Notes: generated by a model not told the origin, from the sequence alone. 64,000 nucleotides of DNA from Merluccius polli (GCA_030340625.1 JAOPHQ010002043.1:17501-81500); one strand, 5' to 3'; numbered from the stretch's first letter, positions 11,301 through 58,430 are shown. Numbers and translations are program-made.

Positions 11301-14300
11301 ACGAGTACATACTCACCCTGAGTGGCAATGTAGGCATTGCTTCTCTTGTACCCATCCATGAAACTAGCATTGATGTAGTCTGATGTCTGAAGGAAGCACA
11401 ACACTGGAGCGTTAGTGTCCGGAACACCGTCCTACTGCCCCCTTCTGGAGCTGGACATTCACTACCGACCACATGTGGTTCCAGCTGTGGCTTTCTCACA
11501 TGAATAGAGTACCTAATTACACTAAGCGCTAGTTACTTATGCATGACAAATGGTTAACCCTAAACAACGGTAATAAAGGCTTGCTATGGAGTTGTATACC
11601 AATCATCATACCCACAACTGCTTTGCTTTCACGAGTAAATCTTTTCATCAACGACACATTTACTTACATAAGAAAAAAAAAATTCATGAATGTCCTTTTT
11701 ACAAATAGTTAACCAGTATGCACACACCCCAGATGGATATTTAATCTCATGGGATACCGTGGACCGGCACTGTACACAGATTGTGATCCATTGTTCACTG
11801 TAGGCCAGCACCAGCTTGTTAAGCTTGTGCACTGAAACGTTGAACTGGTGCTAGGCTTGAAGTGCGAATAAGACCGGGACTTTACTCCACAAAACGTTCC
11901 CCTGTTGCTAGCCGCCCATTTAACCGCAATGCCGGAGGTACAAGGAAAGAATGCCAAGCTGTGTCAAAGGCGGGCCTGATAAGGATGTGTTTCGTTTTCT
12001 TTTACCTCATCCTCATCATCACACAGCTCACAGAGTCGCACTCGTGATTGGTCCAGGCAGAGCACGTCACTGTACCTATTCTTAATCTGATTGGCCAGCT
12101 TCCTGGAAAGATAAGACACAGAGGTTTGGGATAAAACTGACAGATCACAATTTTCTGGCATATATCTTCCACCCTGACAAACACTAGCGGGGGAATGTTC
12201 TGCATGTTTCCTTACTTGGAGTAGTCGAAGGTGCCGGCTGGTGGCTCCTTGCGGATCTCCTCGTACTCCTGGTAGATCCCCTTCTTCTTCCTCCTCTTCA
12301 CGTGATCCACCAGGTCATTCACACTCATTCCTCCTGGCTCGGGCATGTGAACGGACACCTCCACGTAGGGGTCCTTCTCCTCTGGGTCCCAGGACGACGA
12401 CAGCGCCGGACACCCGGGAGGACGGCTGCTGGGGCGGCCGCGGCAGAGCCTTCTGGGGCAGCGGCGGCACCCCTTCCTCGTCCTCGTCCTCCTCCGGGTC
12501 CTCCTCTACGTTATCGTTCTGAGGCGGGCCGGGGGAATCCGACTCTCTGCAGACGGGCGCGTCCCCGTTGAGGTTTTGATGCCCCGGGGGGGTGTCCGAC
12601 TGGGGCGGCGGGCTGCGTCCGCAGCCATTCATGTTAGCATTGGGGCTGGAGCCGCCGCCGGCCATGTTGACCCCGCTCAGCGCAGAGCCGTTCCAGTGTT
12701 GGTGGTGGCCCAGCAGATACGGGCCTGCCGGGCCTCGAGTCCTGCCCTCAGACCCATCACAGTGGTTGTTGTGCGGGTTGGCGTTACGGTCGCCGTAGCA
12801 GTTGGAGTTAGTCACCGCCGGCTCGGGGCCCGGCGCCACATCCGTGTGTGCCTGGGACATGGTGGCACCGGCGCTCGTGTTGCCACACTCAAGACTGTAG
12901 GAACGCAGCAGGCTGCCCACGCAGTCATGTGTGGGCTGATCGTCCAGGGCAGGGTCCGTGTGGGCGTTGACACAGGACTGGATCCAAGCCACGTGGCTGT
13001 ACTGGGACGTCCCGCCCAGGTGCTCAGGGAGGGACGAAACAGGGATGTGGTTGGCCAACTCGTGGGCTTTTACTGTGCACACCTGGCAAATGAGGTACAG
13101 AGGCGGCACGCGTCAATTCCAAGCTAGAGCCCTGAGCAAATAGTTGAGTGGTGTTTTACACAAGGCAGGATGCCACGGCAATAAAACTACTGATATGTCG
13201 TGAACATATCAGTAAACACATACACACCCTTTCTCTGAGTTTCTCACGGACGAAAAGACGAAGAACTGCGAAAGGCGCTCGGAACCAGAGAGGGGACGAT
13301 ACAATGAAGACGCATTTTAGACGAGCCGGAAACGCCCCCTATAGAAAGAAATGTGTAACAACACACAGTTTTTCAGCATTTCAGCAGTCAGCATTTTTGT
13401 TTTGTGCAAAAAACAGAACAACATACTTTTGCCATGACATGACAAGACATTTTGGTAACACTTTAGATTAGGGACCACATATTCACCATTAACTAGTTGC
13501 TTATTAGCTTTATAATGACTAATAAAGAGACAATATGCGTGCTTATAAGCAACTAGTTAATGGTGAATATGTGGTCCCTAATCCAAAAAGTTACCGTTGT
13601 AGAATACGGTCATGCAGAATAATGCATTGATAAGTGCTTTATAATGACTAATAAAGAGCCAATATGCGTGCTTATAAGCAACTAGTTAATGGTGAATATG
13701 TGGTCCCTAATCTAAAATGTTACCGTTGTAGAATATGGTCATGCAGAATAATGCATTGATAAGTGCTTTATAATGACTAATAAAGAGCCAATATGCGTGC
13801 TCATAAACAACTAGTTAATGGTGAATATGTGGTCCCTAATCTAAAGTGTTACCGAAATTTTATTTTATTTTTTTCTTTACCTTGAGCAAGTCAAGTATTT
13901 TGACACAGAGCTCGTAGTCAAAGTTCCCGTAGCTTGAGTTGGTCATGTCATAGATAAATATAAGACCGTCTCTTTGAGTTTGCAAGCTGGGGAGGGAGCA
14001 GAGAGATAGGATGACATTAATTACAGACAGATGAGAGGAGGGCAGATGCTCATTGGACAATCATTTGGAGAGACCCCAGAGGTAAGCCAGGAATACACTT
14101 GTATTCCCGACTAGAAACTACAGAGACTAAAGTTAAAGCATAAGTGAACCCCCCTGTTTCAGCTTGATTTCTAACACGACATTTTTAAAAATGGTCAACG
14201 ACTAGTCGACTAGTTTAAAAGTAAGAAAACACTCTGAAAACAGTGATAGCAGTGAAAACAAATAGATTCAAATCTGCACATTGTGCAGATTTGAATCTAT

Positions 14301-17300
14301 TTGAATCTAACATTTTCTGAAAAAATATTGGTTGTATTATAACAGCCATTTATAATGCTTAATCATGTTTTTCAATAACCAAATAAATGCGCTGAAAAGT
14401 GGCCCACTTGCATTATGACCATTGCACATTAGACAAAACATGAACACTCACTAAATAAAAGTTAGCCAATAATGTAGTAGTATTGAAATATTGAAAACAA
14501 TATTTAATGGGAAAAAGGGAAAACAGTTGTCAAAGGCATTGTCTAGCTTTAGAGGTTTAAAACAAAATATCATCCAAAACAAATCTTTGTCTGTCTAGAT
14601 ATTTCTGTCTCATTAATTTTATCGATACGCTTACTCAGTCGTTCGCGTGAGCAGCCATTTGCTCAAACTCAGCAAGCCTAAAGAAAGTTAAGACATAAGT
14701 AGTAAATATAATCTCGCGGATCATGGTTACTTTACTGTGAAATGGACTGCATTGATTGACATTTCAACAAAGCGCCTCTGGAGCGACTACAGCTGAGCGC
14801 CGCCGCGTGTGTGCAGCAGAGTTCAATCCTTCAGCGGTAGTACAAGCTCGTTCATACATCCCTGGTTATTATATCTAATTAAAACGGGTAGGCCTATTTA
14901 AATGAAGTCACGAAAGACCAACTGATTGCGAATGGCAGCGCACCTGACATGACCGCAGTTACTGACTGGGGTGAACAACGCTGTTGAGAATTGTGAACTA
15001 GAAATAAATTAGATTTTTAAATTAATGATTGGATGCTTTGGGAAACTACACGTTGTTAAACATTGGTTAATAAGGCCTTTTAAAAGCATGGTCTACTTCT
15101 TATATGTAAAGTGTTTAAGACTATTTCTGGTGCTGACCACCAAGCGCAGTAACGACTAGTCGTTTAGTCGACTATGTGCGCACATCCCTAGACAAAATTG
15201 CATAGCATACTAAATTGAAGATTACAGAAGGCATTCTACAGTGTTTCCCCTAGATTTGTATTCAGGCCCAGTGGTATGCACCGAAAAAACCCTAAACAGG
15301 TGAGGTGCGCGAGATGGCATATCAGCGCAGTCGGCTTTTTTGCTTTCAAACTTTGGTTTGCTCGGCATAATATTATGCGCTCCGTAATAACTAATATCTA
15401 AAGCCGGAGTTAGTTAGTGTTAACTTAACCTTTCCCGGGATCACCTCTCTTTTTCCTCCGGCTTTAACACCGTTGCTTCAGCTTTACAGTTTTAATCTTC
15501 AACACCACTAGCCCCACCGCGGGCTGTCCCATTATACCCCATTATACACTTCACTGGTTTGGGACTGTCCCATTATATAAGATCGCTTTATTATGGAGCG
15601 TGAATATCTATTATCTTTCTAACTTTAACTCGGTTTGACGAGATTAATCCGCGGTGGATCAATCAACAGTTATGTTTTATTTGGTTATTATAATGCACAT
15701 TATAAATAAAACCGCGATTGTTCGACAGAGAATTTGAGTCGACTGAGATCTCTGAAAAAAGATTTGACTAGTCGACATTTAGGGTACAGCCCTACTTAGT
15801 TAACCTTTGAAAGTTATAAAACTGTCCTGTGTCATCCATCTGAAAAAGGAGGATATAGACTCTGGCTAAAACGCTACAGTATGATATGGCTGTGCTTTCA
15901 CTTCGCAGCAGTGGCTGCTCGCATTGCGTCAAGAGTTTCCCAAACCACAGCACCACACAGAGGCTCCCAAACACAAGTGATTATTGGTTTCCGAATGAAC
16001 GGCTATCCGATGCGTATGTGTTGTTATTTTCTTTATTTTCTTAGCCTGGCGGGGGTCTCGTTGGCCCCTTCCGCCTGTACAATTATGTGGGGAAACATTG
16101 TACTGAGATGTTTAAAACACTTCACTGGTTTGGGAAGCTCCAGGTCTCTCCAATCTTAACATCACAGGGGTGAAAAGATTAACCGATACACATTGGAAAA
16201 TAGATACAAGAGTCAGAGATACAAGAGTCAGAGATATGGCTGAATCGATTCAAAACCGTAGCTCCGAAGCATATTCTCTGAGATAATCGTCAAAAATCGC
16301 TACGGCTGTCAAAACCGATCTATCCTAAACACAGTTTGGGAGCATTTTTTAAGCCATCTCTGTTCCTGTGCCTATAGTGTGTGTTTGTGTGTGTGAGTGA
16401 ATGTGACCCACCCCTCTCTCCCATCCCATCACCTACCTACTCTAAGCCAACCCCCCACCTTAGCCTCGTTCCCAGGGTAACACATGTAAACAAAATGTCG
16501 GACACAACCACAGTGTATATTATTACAAATGTATCTATATCGTATTGTAGACCATGTTTCAAGATACGCATTGGATAGCCTGAGAGGGAGAGATATACAC
16601 CCCTTGAAGATAGCTTATAGCAAAAAGATAGCCTAGCCTTTGATGGCACAGTGCTTCCCAGCAATGGCTCTGTGCTAAAACCCGTTATAATACAATAACC
16701 ACATCCTCAGAGCTTACTTCAAAATGTTCACATAATTTCATGCAGAAGATGCACAATCTTCAGCTTTGTGCAGATTGAACATCCAACAAGACCAAATACA
16801 AATGTGTTAAAAATAAAATAAATCTGATTTCCTTTCTAAACAAACGCATAGAGTCCAAGTGGGTTTCACACTTTTAAAAATCGAGATCAACAATAAGTAC
16901 CTTTCTATGGCTTTATCCAGCTGATAGATTATAGCCTGCAGCACGGCCTTGTGGGTGGTGACATCTGGCTGGTGGAGCTGAGCAGTGAAGAGGGCTAGAG
17001 CTGCACCTTTTGCATCACGGCCAGGCTGGACACACACACAAAGACTATCACCATACACAATTCACACAATCAATGTATTTCAATAAAGCCTGCAACATAG
17101 TAACCCCAACATGATAAAATTGGGGTCACATTACTTACTCCCGCCTGTCAACGGAAGAGGTCACATCTCACACACACACACTTATGCTCCATGACTCACC
17201 AAGACTGTGAACTTGCCACACAGCAACTCAGAGCGCAGTGGCTCTTCGTCAGGGTTGATGTTGAAGATGCCCTCTTTGATTCTTGTGTTCTGAGATTAGA

Positions 17301-19991
17301 AAAACAAAACATGACGTCAGAAAACAGGATAATGTGCATGCAAGTTGTGCGCTGTTCGTGAAGTGCGTGGAGCGTCCACGCAAGGCAATGGCTTTTATAG
17401 TCGCCGTTTTGCCTTAACATTGCTGTGGGCGGGCCGTTTGCGCACTCTGCTTGTGGAACTTCAGAATTTCAGAGGTGCGTGACATGCGATAATGAGGGCC
17501 ATGATTCATTCCTTTTGGTTCAGGCCAGCTCACGCAGTTCATGCAAGGAGACCATGAATTTGGATTTAAGCTTCTGTTTTTAAGGAAATATGGTTTGGTG
17601 TGCTTGGTATAGAAGCTTTTGGGAAGGTTTAGCTCTAAATATTCTCACCGATCTTATCACAAGAAGGATTACAGTAAACAGATGCTACAGCTTTGATGAC
17701 ATTGTGCAAGTACTACTAATACTAATGTCGATTAGGATTACAACCAACCGTGTATGCATTTCAACTCATGCAGACATTTTTTAAATGTTCCCAATTAGAG
17801 TGTCATTTCTTGGAAATGTTTGTAGGTCCGTACATTTGCATGCTTTCCTATGACATTGCCGTGCTAATTTGATGCCTTTGCTACAAATCAATTTGGGTGT
17901 AGTGGCGTGGCCTACACTTTAGCATGGTTAGTTTTCCTCGTATCCACTGGATGACCATGTTGAGCTATTCAAGGTTTTAGCGATTCGCATTAATAACAAT
18001 AATGCGGCCGCATGAGGATTAGCGGCAAATGAAGACCGGACACGAGATCCTCATGCCAAGGTCCAGCATTTGCTTAAATTAAAACAAAAGCAGCGCATGG
18101 CCTGCTCCGAGGGCTGTCAATCAGGCCTGACGAGTGATGCCACGAGGAGGAGGCGCCGCACCTTGTATGCCTCGAAGAGTTTGATGGCTCTCGAGACGTC
18201 AAACTTGCGGGCCATAAGGAACTTGACCGCCGTGGGCTCGGAGACGAGGCTAGCGCTGTGAGGCTGCTCCCTGCTTCGCACCTCACCCAGGAACTCCTCC
18301 ACCGCCTAGAAGAGACGGACGCATGAGAGACAAGTGAGGACTGACAATCTGCGGAAAAGGAGGACAAACGTCAGCAGTGACCAGTCAGAAACTGACAGGC
18401 CCAGTGTTGTGTTCTGCCTAAGAAAAGAGTGCAATTAAATGTGCGGTGTTGCACAAAAGTCTGTCTTCGTTTTCGTCCTCCTTCCAGACGCCAGTTACCA
18501 GCGACGAGCCAAATCTAAAACCAGCTCCCAACTACGGTTCGGAGCAATCAGGGTTAAAACAGTACAATAGACTAAAGGATAATTGTGAAAATCTGTAGTC
18601 CTCTACCCACTAAGGTTGAAAATCATGCAAGATAATGTCGTTCTATAGGTTGTTCAAAATGCACTGCACACACACAGCAAATGCATATTTTCAGTCATAA
18701 AATAAACGACGACACGACTTATCAATACAGAAGAATGCATTTCGGCAACCTAAACGAAAAGCAGATATGATAGAAAGACACCCAATGTCAGATGCAACAT
18801 AGATGAAAAAAAAGCTACAGTTGCTGCTGTATTAATGAACAACAGCCTGATGTGTATATGACATTTAGCACAGGCACACAGTAGTCTGATATGAATCTGT
18901 GGGTACAGCCAGCAGGAAGATGTTTAAGGGGGAGAACACGTGACTCGTGTGTTTTTTATTTATTTAAACATCTAGGTCATCCCCCTTTTTTCGTGGGGGA
19001 GACCCAGGGGTGTGTGTGCGTTTGGATATTTGGATATGGCCAAGAGTACAGTAGTATTTGAGGTATTTCAAACACACACAGCCCCCCCACCCCCATCGGC
19101 ACGGCAAGAGTCAACCCCCACCGGCGGTCCCTGGTTCCTGACTACGGCTATGGCCGCCGCCGATGTGAGAGATACGGCCATCGGAAGCGCTACGTGACAT
19201 TTCGCTCATCTCTTTTACTAGAGAGCGAGGGAGAGAGAGACAGAGGGAGAGGGAGAGAGAGACGATGCTGAGAAGCGGGGGCCCAGTTCTGTGAATCGTA
19301 TGCGGTACATCTGATAGCCGGATATCGCTAGCCGAGACTCGCGTCCACTTCCATCAACATTGCCCCTTTTTCTTTTTTTTTTCTTTTTACAATATCACGC
19401 ACGGGGACTGCGGCGATATAACCGTTATAGCTGATCCGGGTCGGTCCGGTCCACGACTTGTCTGTCACACACACAAACACGACTTTAACGTACAATGGCG
19501 ATGACAGTCCAAGTTTCTCAAAAGGCAACAATTGCTTACTAGCGCTATGCAGGGTTAACATGTGGTAGCAAGCTAACTGGGGTTAGCGTTCACTAGCGCC
19601 TACGATGGGTCCCCAAGGCAACGATTATTGGCCAAAAAAATATACAACCCCAATGGCGCTGGCTTTTAGACAACGGGGTTTTTGTATCGTCAAGACTGTG
19701 GTCCCGAGGGACCTTACAGGCGCTAACCAGCGGTCGCCATTCTGCTTTTAAAGCTAACCAACATGTAAGCTAACTGCTGTCAGTCAAACACGGGGATCGG
19801 TCGGGATGGGAGTCGTACTTATATATAACGCTTCGGAACCGGAACCACGGGTCCAATACACGCGTGGAAAATAAACCGACGTATTCTGTCTCGGGGATAC
19901 CGCGGGCGAGCGGCGGACACGACAACTTATCGGGTAAAATGTATTAAACTACTCTCACCAGTTCCTCCTGAGTTGTCAGGGCTTCCGCCAT
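7994..19991 (-). CDS. ptpn9: Tyrosine-protein phosphatase non-receptor type 9-like (CRAL-TRIO + PTP)
   Basis: Thirteen coding exons on the minus strand: 19959..19991, 18162..18305, 17200..17289, 16901..17025, 13881..13986, 13228..13338, 12216..13082, 12006..12102, 11317..11386, 11076..11154, 10314..10464, 9730..9937, 7994..8217. The start ATG at 19991 gives MAEALTTQEEL. Exons 2-7 encode the CRAL-TRIO part (AVKFLMARKFDVSRAIKLFE; FIYDMTNSSYGNFDYEL; GAFPARLK; LWFRAPF; LPEHLGG), which in PTPN9/MEG2 binds phosphoinositides on secretory vesicles. Exons 8-13 encode the phosphatase: DYINASFMDGYK, WPDFGVP (WPD loop, about residues 639-641), VHCSAGIGRTG (nucleophile about Cys686, Arg692), TQRAFSIQT. 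The last residues are acidic (SDSDLETDSE). Exon 7 is unusually long (867 nt) and changes frame by one base near 12411-12418. About 767 codons if that shift is ignored, against about 593 in human PTPN9. Fish often keep two PTPN9 copies and I cannot say which this is. Confidence 0.93.
8350..9570 (+). mobile_element. Tc1-like DNA transposon, copy 1 (damaged transposase)
   Basis: Terminal inverted repeats of about 30 bp beginning CACTCACCGGCCACTTTATT bound a 1221-bp element flanked by TA on both sides. It lies in the last intron of the ptpn9-like gene, in opposite orientation to that gene. It is nearly identical to the element at 31719-32938 but 1 bp longer, the extra base being an A in the run after 8939. 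Confidence 0.95.
8497..9538 (+). pseudogene. Tc1-family transposase, frameshifted
   Basis: Starts MGKKGDLSDFERGMVVGAR with a helix-turn-helix N-terminus (ISETADLLGFSRTTISRVYR). The frame breaks after about codon 150, where this copy has six A's (TGGAAAAAACGTT) and the intact copy has five. After the break the catalytic-domain frame resumes and is intact, from MDPSCLVSTVQAGGGG through QQDNAPCH and NPIEHLWDV to GGPTRY. A single-base insertion is the only disabling change I see. Confidence 0.93.
10532..11048. mobile_element. Non-autonomous TIR element (GGCTGTGTCCCAAA ends)
   Basis: The ends read GGCTGTGTCCCAAA at 10532 and its inverted complement TTTGGGACACAGCC near 11035-11048. There is no coding capacity. 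It nearly fills the intron between ptpn9 exons 10 and 11. The superfamily is unresolved and no clean target duplication was seen. Confidence 0.6.
13454..13853. mobile_element. Miniature inverted-repeat element with internal tandem units
   Basis: A perfect 46-bp terminal inverted repeat begins GGTAACACTTTAGATTAGGG. Inside, a unit of about 129 bp (ttaccgttgtagaata ... ggtccctaatct) is repeated, each unit ending in a copy of the terminal repeat. No open frame. It lies in the intron between ptpn9 exons 5 and 6, with its right end 27 nt from exon 5. Confidence 0.8.
14190..15797. mobile_element. Remnants of non-autonomous hAT-like elements
   Basis: Three blocks of the word CGACTAGTCGACTAG or relatives occur (about 14198, 15149-15190, 15765-15797). 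Two end with hAT-style termini, gcgcacatccctag near 15176-15190 and gggtacagccctac at 15783-15796. A cagtgtttcccctag terminus lies at about 15239. Boundaries and pairing are uncertain. The 2.9-kb ptpn9 intron they sit in has no recognisable coding exon. Confidence 0.4.
14259..14303. repeat. Perfect 22-bp palindrome with 1-nt spacer
   Basis: Left arm 14259-14280 (caaatagattcaaatctgca plus ca) and right arm 14282-14303 are exact inverted complements around a single t. Probably a fold-back remnant of a miniature transposon. Confidence 0.85.
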
Positions 19992-20011
19992 CTTGAAGCC
20001 TCCGCAACGTC

Positions 20012-20113
20012 GCAGCGGGCGCGCCCACTATCCGCTCGGTCACGCCCACTCGTCGCTCGACCACGCCCACCGTCCACGAGGCCACGCCCGGTGCTCGCTC
20101 GGTTCCGCCCACC
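20012..20113. repeat. Five 21-bp-spaced GC boxes (CACGCCC) upstream of ptpn9
   Basis: The CGCCC cores end at 20026, 20047, 20068, 20089 and 20110, an exact 21-bp period. Surrounding bases drift (tcggtCACGCCCactcgtcg, tcgacCACGCCCaccgtcca). CACGCCC and CCGCCC are the binding words of Sp/KLF zinc-finger factors, and 21 bp is two helical turns. Confidence 0.8.
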
Positions 20114-20583
20114 AGCTACACCCCAGCACAGGCCTCGCCCCCAACTTGCTCAATTCAGTTTTTTTTACTTATTTTTTTTTTTTTATAGTTTTATTATTTA
20201 GTGTGGGTTTTTGAATACTTTTCATGAACGGTGGTTCTTGGTGTGTTTCCTAAATATAGCCAACAAACTATAACTTTTAATTATTGTAATATCGGTGAAA
20301 TGATTGTAATCTCACACATTACATTACAATAAGATGACTCATGCTTGAACATGATGCTATTTCATGAAGTGCACTTTACAGACAAATAGGATCATTTGTT
20401 TTCCCGAAAACTGCATTTTTCTTTTGCTATGAAATATTTCACATGTTTCTCGTTAGTTCACAATGCTGTTATTTTATACAGTCGTCCAATAATAAAAAGT
20501 AATAAAAATGTGTCTTGCAGTTCGTGTGGCTCTCAGCTACTACCAAATCCAAACAGAAACAAAAAGCATAAAACAATAGACTG

Positions 20584-20611
20584 TAAACACACGCACGCAC
20601 GCACACGCACG

Positions 20612-20653
<42 letters not shown>
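20584..20653. repeat. (CA)n microsatellite in the divergent promoter
   Basis: ACGCACGCACGC followed by a pure CA run. Confidence 0.9.
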
Positions 20654-20656
<3 letters not shown>

Positions 20657-20968
20657 CAGATAGGAACAATAGTTTCAGGGCATTTGCTGCACATCGAGCT
20701 GTTTCCGCGGAGCACCGGGGGGCGTGGCCAGCACAGCGGTCTTTTTGATTTCCACTGGCTTCAAGTTATGTTTACAAATTTCCCATCTTTGATATCGTCA
20801 GACCGCCTGCACTTTGTTCGCGTGTGTATTAACATACACGTATGAAGCAGGTTGTACTATTACTGTTTTGTTAGTTTTGTTAGTAGTTTTTTTTTTACAT
20901 CGATGTCATGTTGATTCATTCAAAACAAGTAGGACGTGTGGTAAGTCAACTCATACCAATTTGTCAGT

Positions 20969-44066
<23,098 letters not shown>

Positions 44067-44253
44067 CACAGAATGCTAATGGGAAATCCTCATTAACTGT
44101 TACACTCAAATACATTTTTAACCCAATATACACAATGCAATGAAATTATGAATTCAGGGATACTGATACATGAACTGTAAATTAAGTAAATATGAATTAA
44201 ACTAATTTATACTGGTACTGTACATAATGAGAATACCATCGTACTATTGACTT

Positions 44254-44259
44254 AATAAA
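44254..44259 (+). terminator. polq: polq poly(A) signal AATAAA
   Basis: The hexamer lies 188 nt after the polq stop and is the first good AATAAA downstream. Confidence 0.6.
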
Positions 44260-44377
44260 AATATGAACTGGATGTACAACACCTCATTGTGAAAACTGCC
44301 ATTTTATTAGATCATTATTGCATTGACTCATCAACATAACAGATAATCACAAATCACACTCATTACACTGTTGTGAA

Positions 44378-44383
44378 TTTATT
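44378..44383 (-). terminator. uba6: Candidate uba6 poly(A) signal (AATAAA on minus strand)
   Basis: tttattttta on the plus strand gives AATAAA on the minus strand about 1.5 kb after the uba6 stop. It is only about 120 bp from the polq signal, which suggests the two 3' UTRs meet here. Confidence 0.4.
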
Positions 44384-45890
44384 TTTATTTTTTATTTTTG
44401 TACAGTTATGACATCATTAATTGCAAATCTACTACGGTCAGCATTTAGACATTATTTGTGCAAAACAAACTTAGCCAGCTTGGGTTTTTCTTTTTTCTTT
44501 TTAAAAGGAGGGAATAAATACGATAGGGGAAGCATTTTGTGGGACCCGTGTCAACTCACTGTCTGCCATTAGAGAAGTTCCATTGTCATTTTGAGTGGAT
44601 ATTTCAATGAAACCCAAGACCACAAATTAACTCGGTGCTATTACAAGCCAAGGACCATTTCTGGGAACCTGAACAAGGAGAGGGGTCTTGGTTTAAGATA
44701 ATGCCTTTAGTGCCTGGGGTTGGCTGTTAACTGTTGATTGTAACGCTATTAACCAGCACACCATGGCTGGACAGATCTTTAACAGGCTCAGTCTCAAAAC
44801 AACATGGTGACAAAATAAACTACAAATAAATGCCATAGAAACAAACTTCCATTGATGGGGTCGACAACATTGTGTTTAACAGATTTTTATAACAGAAAAA
44901 GATTTTGAAACAATTGCAGGAGTGTCGGTGGTGATTTCTGCTACAGATGCCCCATATCTAAACAAAAAAAGCCAACCATTTTTCCAAGGACCAGGGATTA
45001 AACCTAAACCATGAGCCGGTTTATTCAAGTATATTCCAACTGTTTTCCAAACTGAAAAAAGCACTTCCTTTTCATTAGGTCATAACAACACACATTACAC
45101 AAGACAACCACCAAGCTGTCGATCTCAACTATAGGCTTAAATCATTTCTTGAAAACCTTGTGTCAGAGACATTGTTTTCTACGAGGCAGTGGAAGAGGTC
45201 ATGGGGACGCAAACTCACGTCGAGACACAATTCCAATCAGTATCTTTGGTGGCTTTGCTCTTGCCCGTTAACCTGCAACCCGTCTACGATGGTGTTCACT
45301 CGACCCGTCTAAAAAGGAGATAACCCCGTTTCACAAGCACGTATTGAAGTCTCCTTACTGACCGCACCGACACTAGTTCAACTCCTTAACTCCTCTTCTA
45401 CCGTCTTACAGGGGTTTAAAAAAAAACAAACAAAGGAAGTTTTTAAGGGGTGGATGAAGGCATCTGTAAACATATTCAGTCGAGAGACTCATTGCCACAA
45501 ACGCAACAGAGTTATCAATTAAGGCATTGATACAGACAGAGCTGTGCATTTAAACCAGAGTAGAAAACCCAAATTTGAAAAGAAATTATGTACACAGGTA
45601 AGTGCTACTTGAGTCACGTAGTGGTCCGCACATCGAGGATGTCAACCACTGGAACCAGTAATGGCCATCCTTGTTCCAGAAAGTTATACGAGGGGGTGGT
45701 GAAGAGAGGGGGGCTTGCGATATAAGGGCCAGGATTTTTCCCCGCTAGTTGGAGCATGTCATGGTGGTGGGGGAGAGGAGAGCGTTTGGCATTGGCCCAG
45801 GCAATGGTATAGAACGAGATGCATGGGGAGACGCTCGGTAAGGTCACAGGAGGTTTGAACGACGGTCGTCGGGGTGGGGGGGGGGGCGTG
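44384..45890. other. Probable uba6 3' UTR
   Basis: Non-coding stretch between convergent stops. It holds a (G)n run near 45877, and I recognise no repeat family or protein in it. Confidence 0.45.
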
Positions 45891-57707
<11,817 letters not shown>

Positions 57708-58365
57708 GGTGGGAGGGGAGGAGGGGGGACTTCGCTGGTGCAAGAAAGAGCTAAAAAAAAAAAAAAGGGAAAGCAAAGAGTAAATCATATCGCAAATAGC
57801 ACAGAGAGAGAGGACACAGAGCTGGGTGAACCTGGCCATGATTTTCTCTTGTTGATAGTCCAAACATGTAATTAAGTGTCCTCAAAAAAACCAGGGGCAG
57901 TTTCTTGCAGGCCAACAAAAAACAAAAACAACAACAACAACGCATTGCTACAGCTAAATTAGCCAACGTGACCCACTAGTCCGACACCACCCTAACGTCA
58001 AGTTATTCACCGTCCCTCGCCAGACTCACTCTCTCTCTAACTATCTCTGCTGTGTTGTTGGCTGTGTTGAAAGGGACCTGTGCTAAAGTGGACCAAACTA
58101 GCTCCACCATGGATGTTGTGTGGGCCTACGGACACCAGCATAGTGCTAGCAAAGTGATGTTAGCTTAGAGAGGTGCCACTGTCTGGAAAAGCCGGCATCA
58201 GGCAGGAACACATGCAATACACAACTAGCAAACAGCGACGACACGTACGCCATTTGGCGAAGAGGGAACGGTATACATTTTAAGTACAGTTACAGTGGTG
58301 AAAATAAACGGTGCAACCTTTAAAAAAAACACATAAATGTAACGCAATGGGTGTGAGATTGCTAC

Positions 58366-58430
58366 CTGTCAGTGTACGCGAGGAGCTGTAGCGAATGAAT
58401 GGCTCTGAGTGGCTAGAAACTTGGAACGGT
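58366..58430 (-). other. uba6: Probable non-coding first exon of uba6
   Basis: On the minus strand a donor (gtacactgacag|gtagca) at 58366 faces a strong acceptor (long T run then ag) at 57751-57752, 43 nt before the start codon. This predicts a 5' UTR exon near 58366-58430 and a coding exon 1 spanning 57667-57750. The upstream edge is a guess. Confidence 0.45.

Larger units (their letters stand above)
19992..20968. promoter_or_regulatory. Head-to-head promoter of ptpn9-like gene (-) and polq (+)
   Basis: Start codons of two divergently transcribed genes are 977 bp apart. The ptpn9 side is CpG-rich (about 19800-20150), carries a GC-box array and has ATG in a strong context (aagATGGCGG). The polq side is AT-rich with a (CA)n run at about 20590-20653. 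No TATA box was assigned. Confidence 0.65.

Noticed and set aside
12576..13127. Plus-strand 183-codon frame opposite ptpn9 exon 7
   Set aside because: The minus strand carries the conserved protein. The plus frame is a GC-rich mirror.
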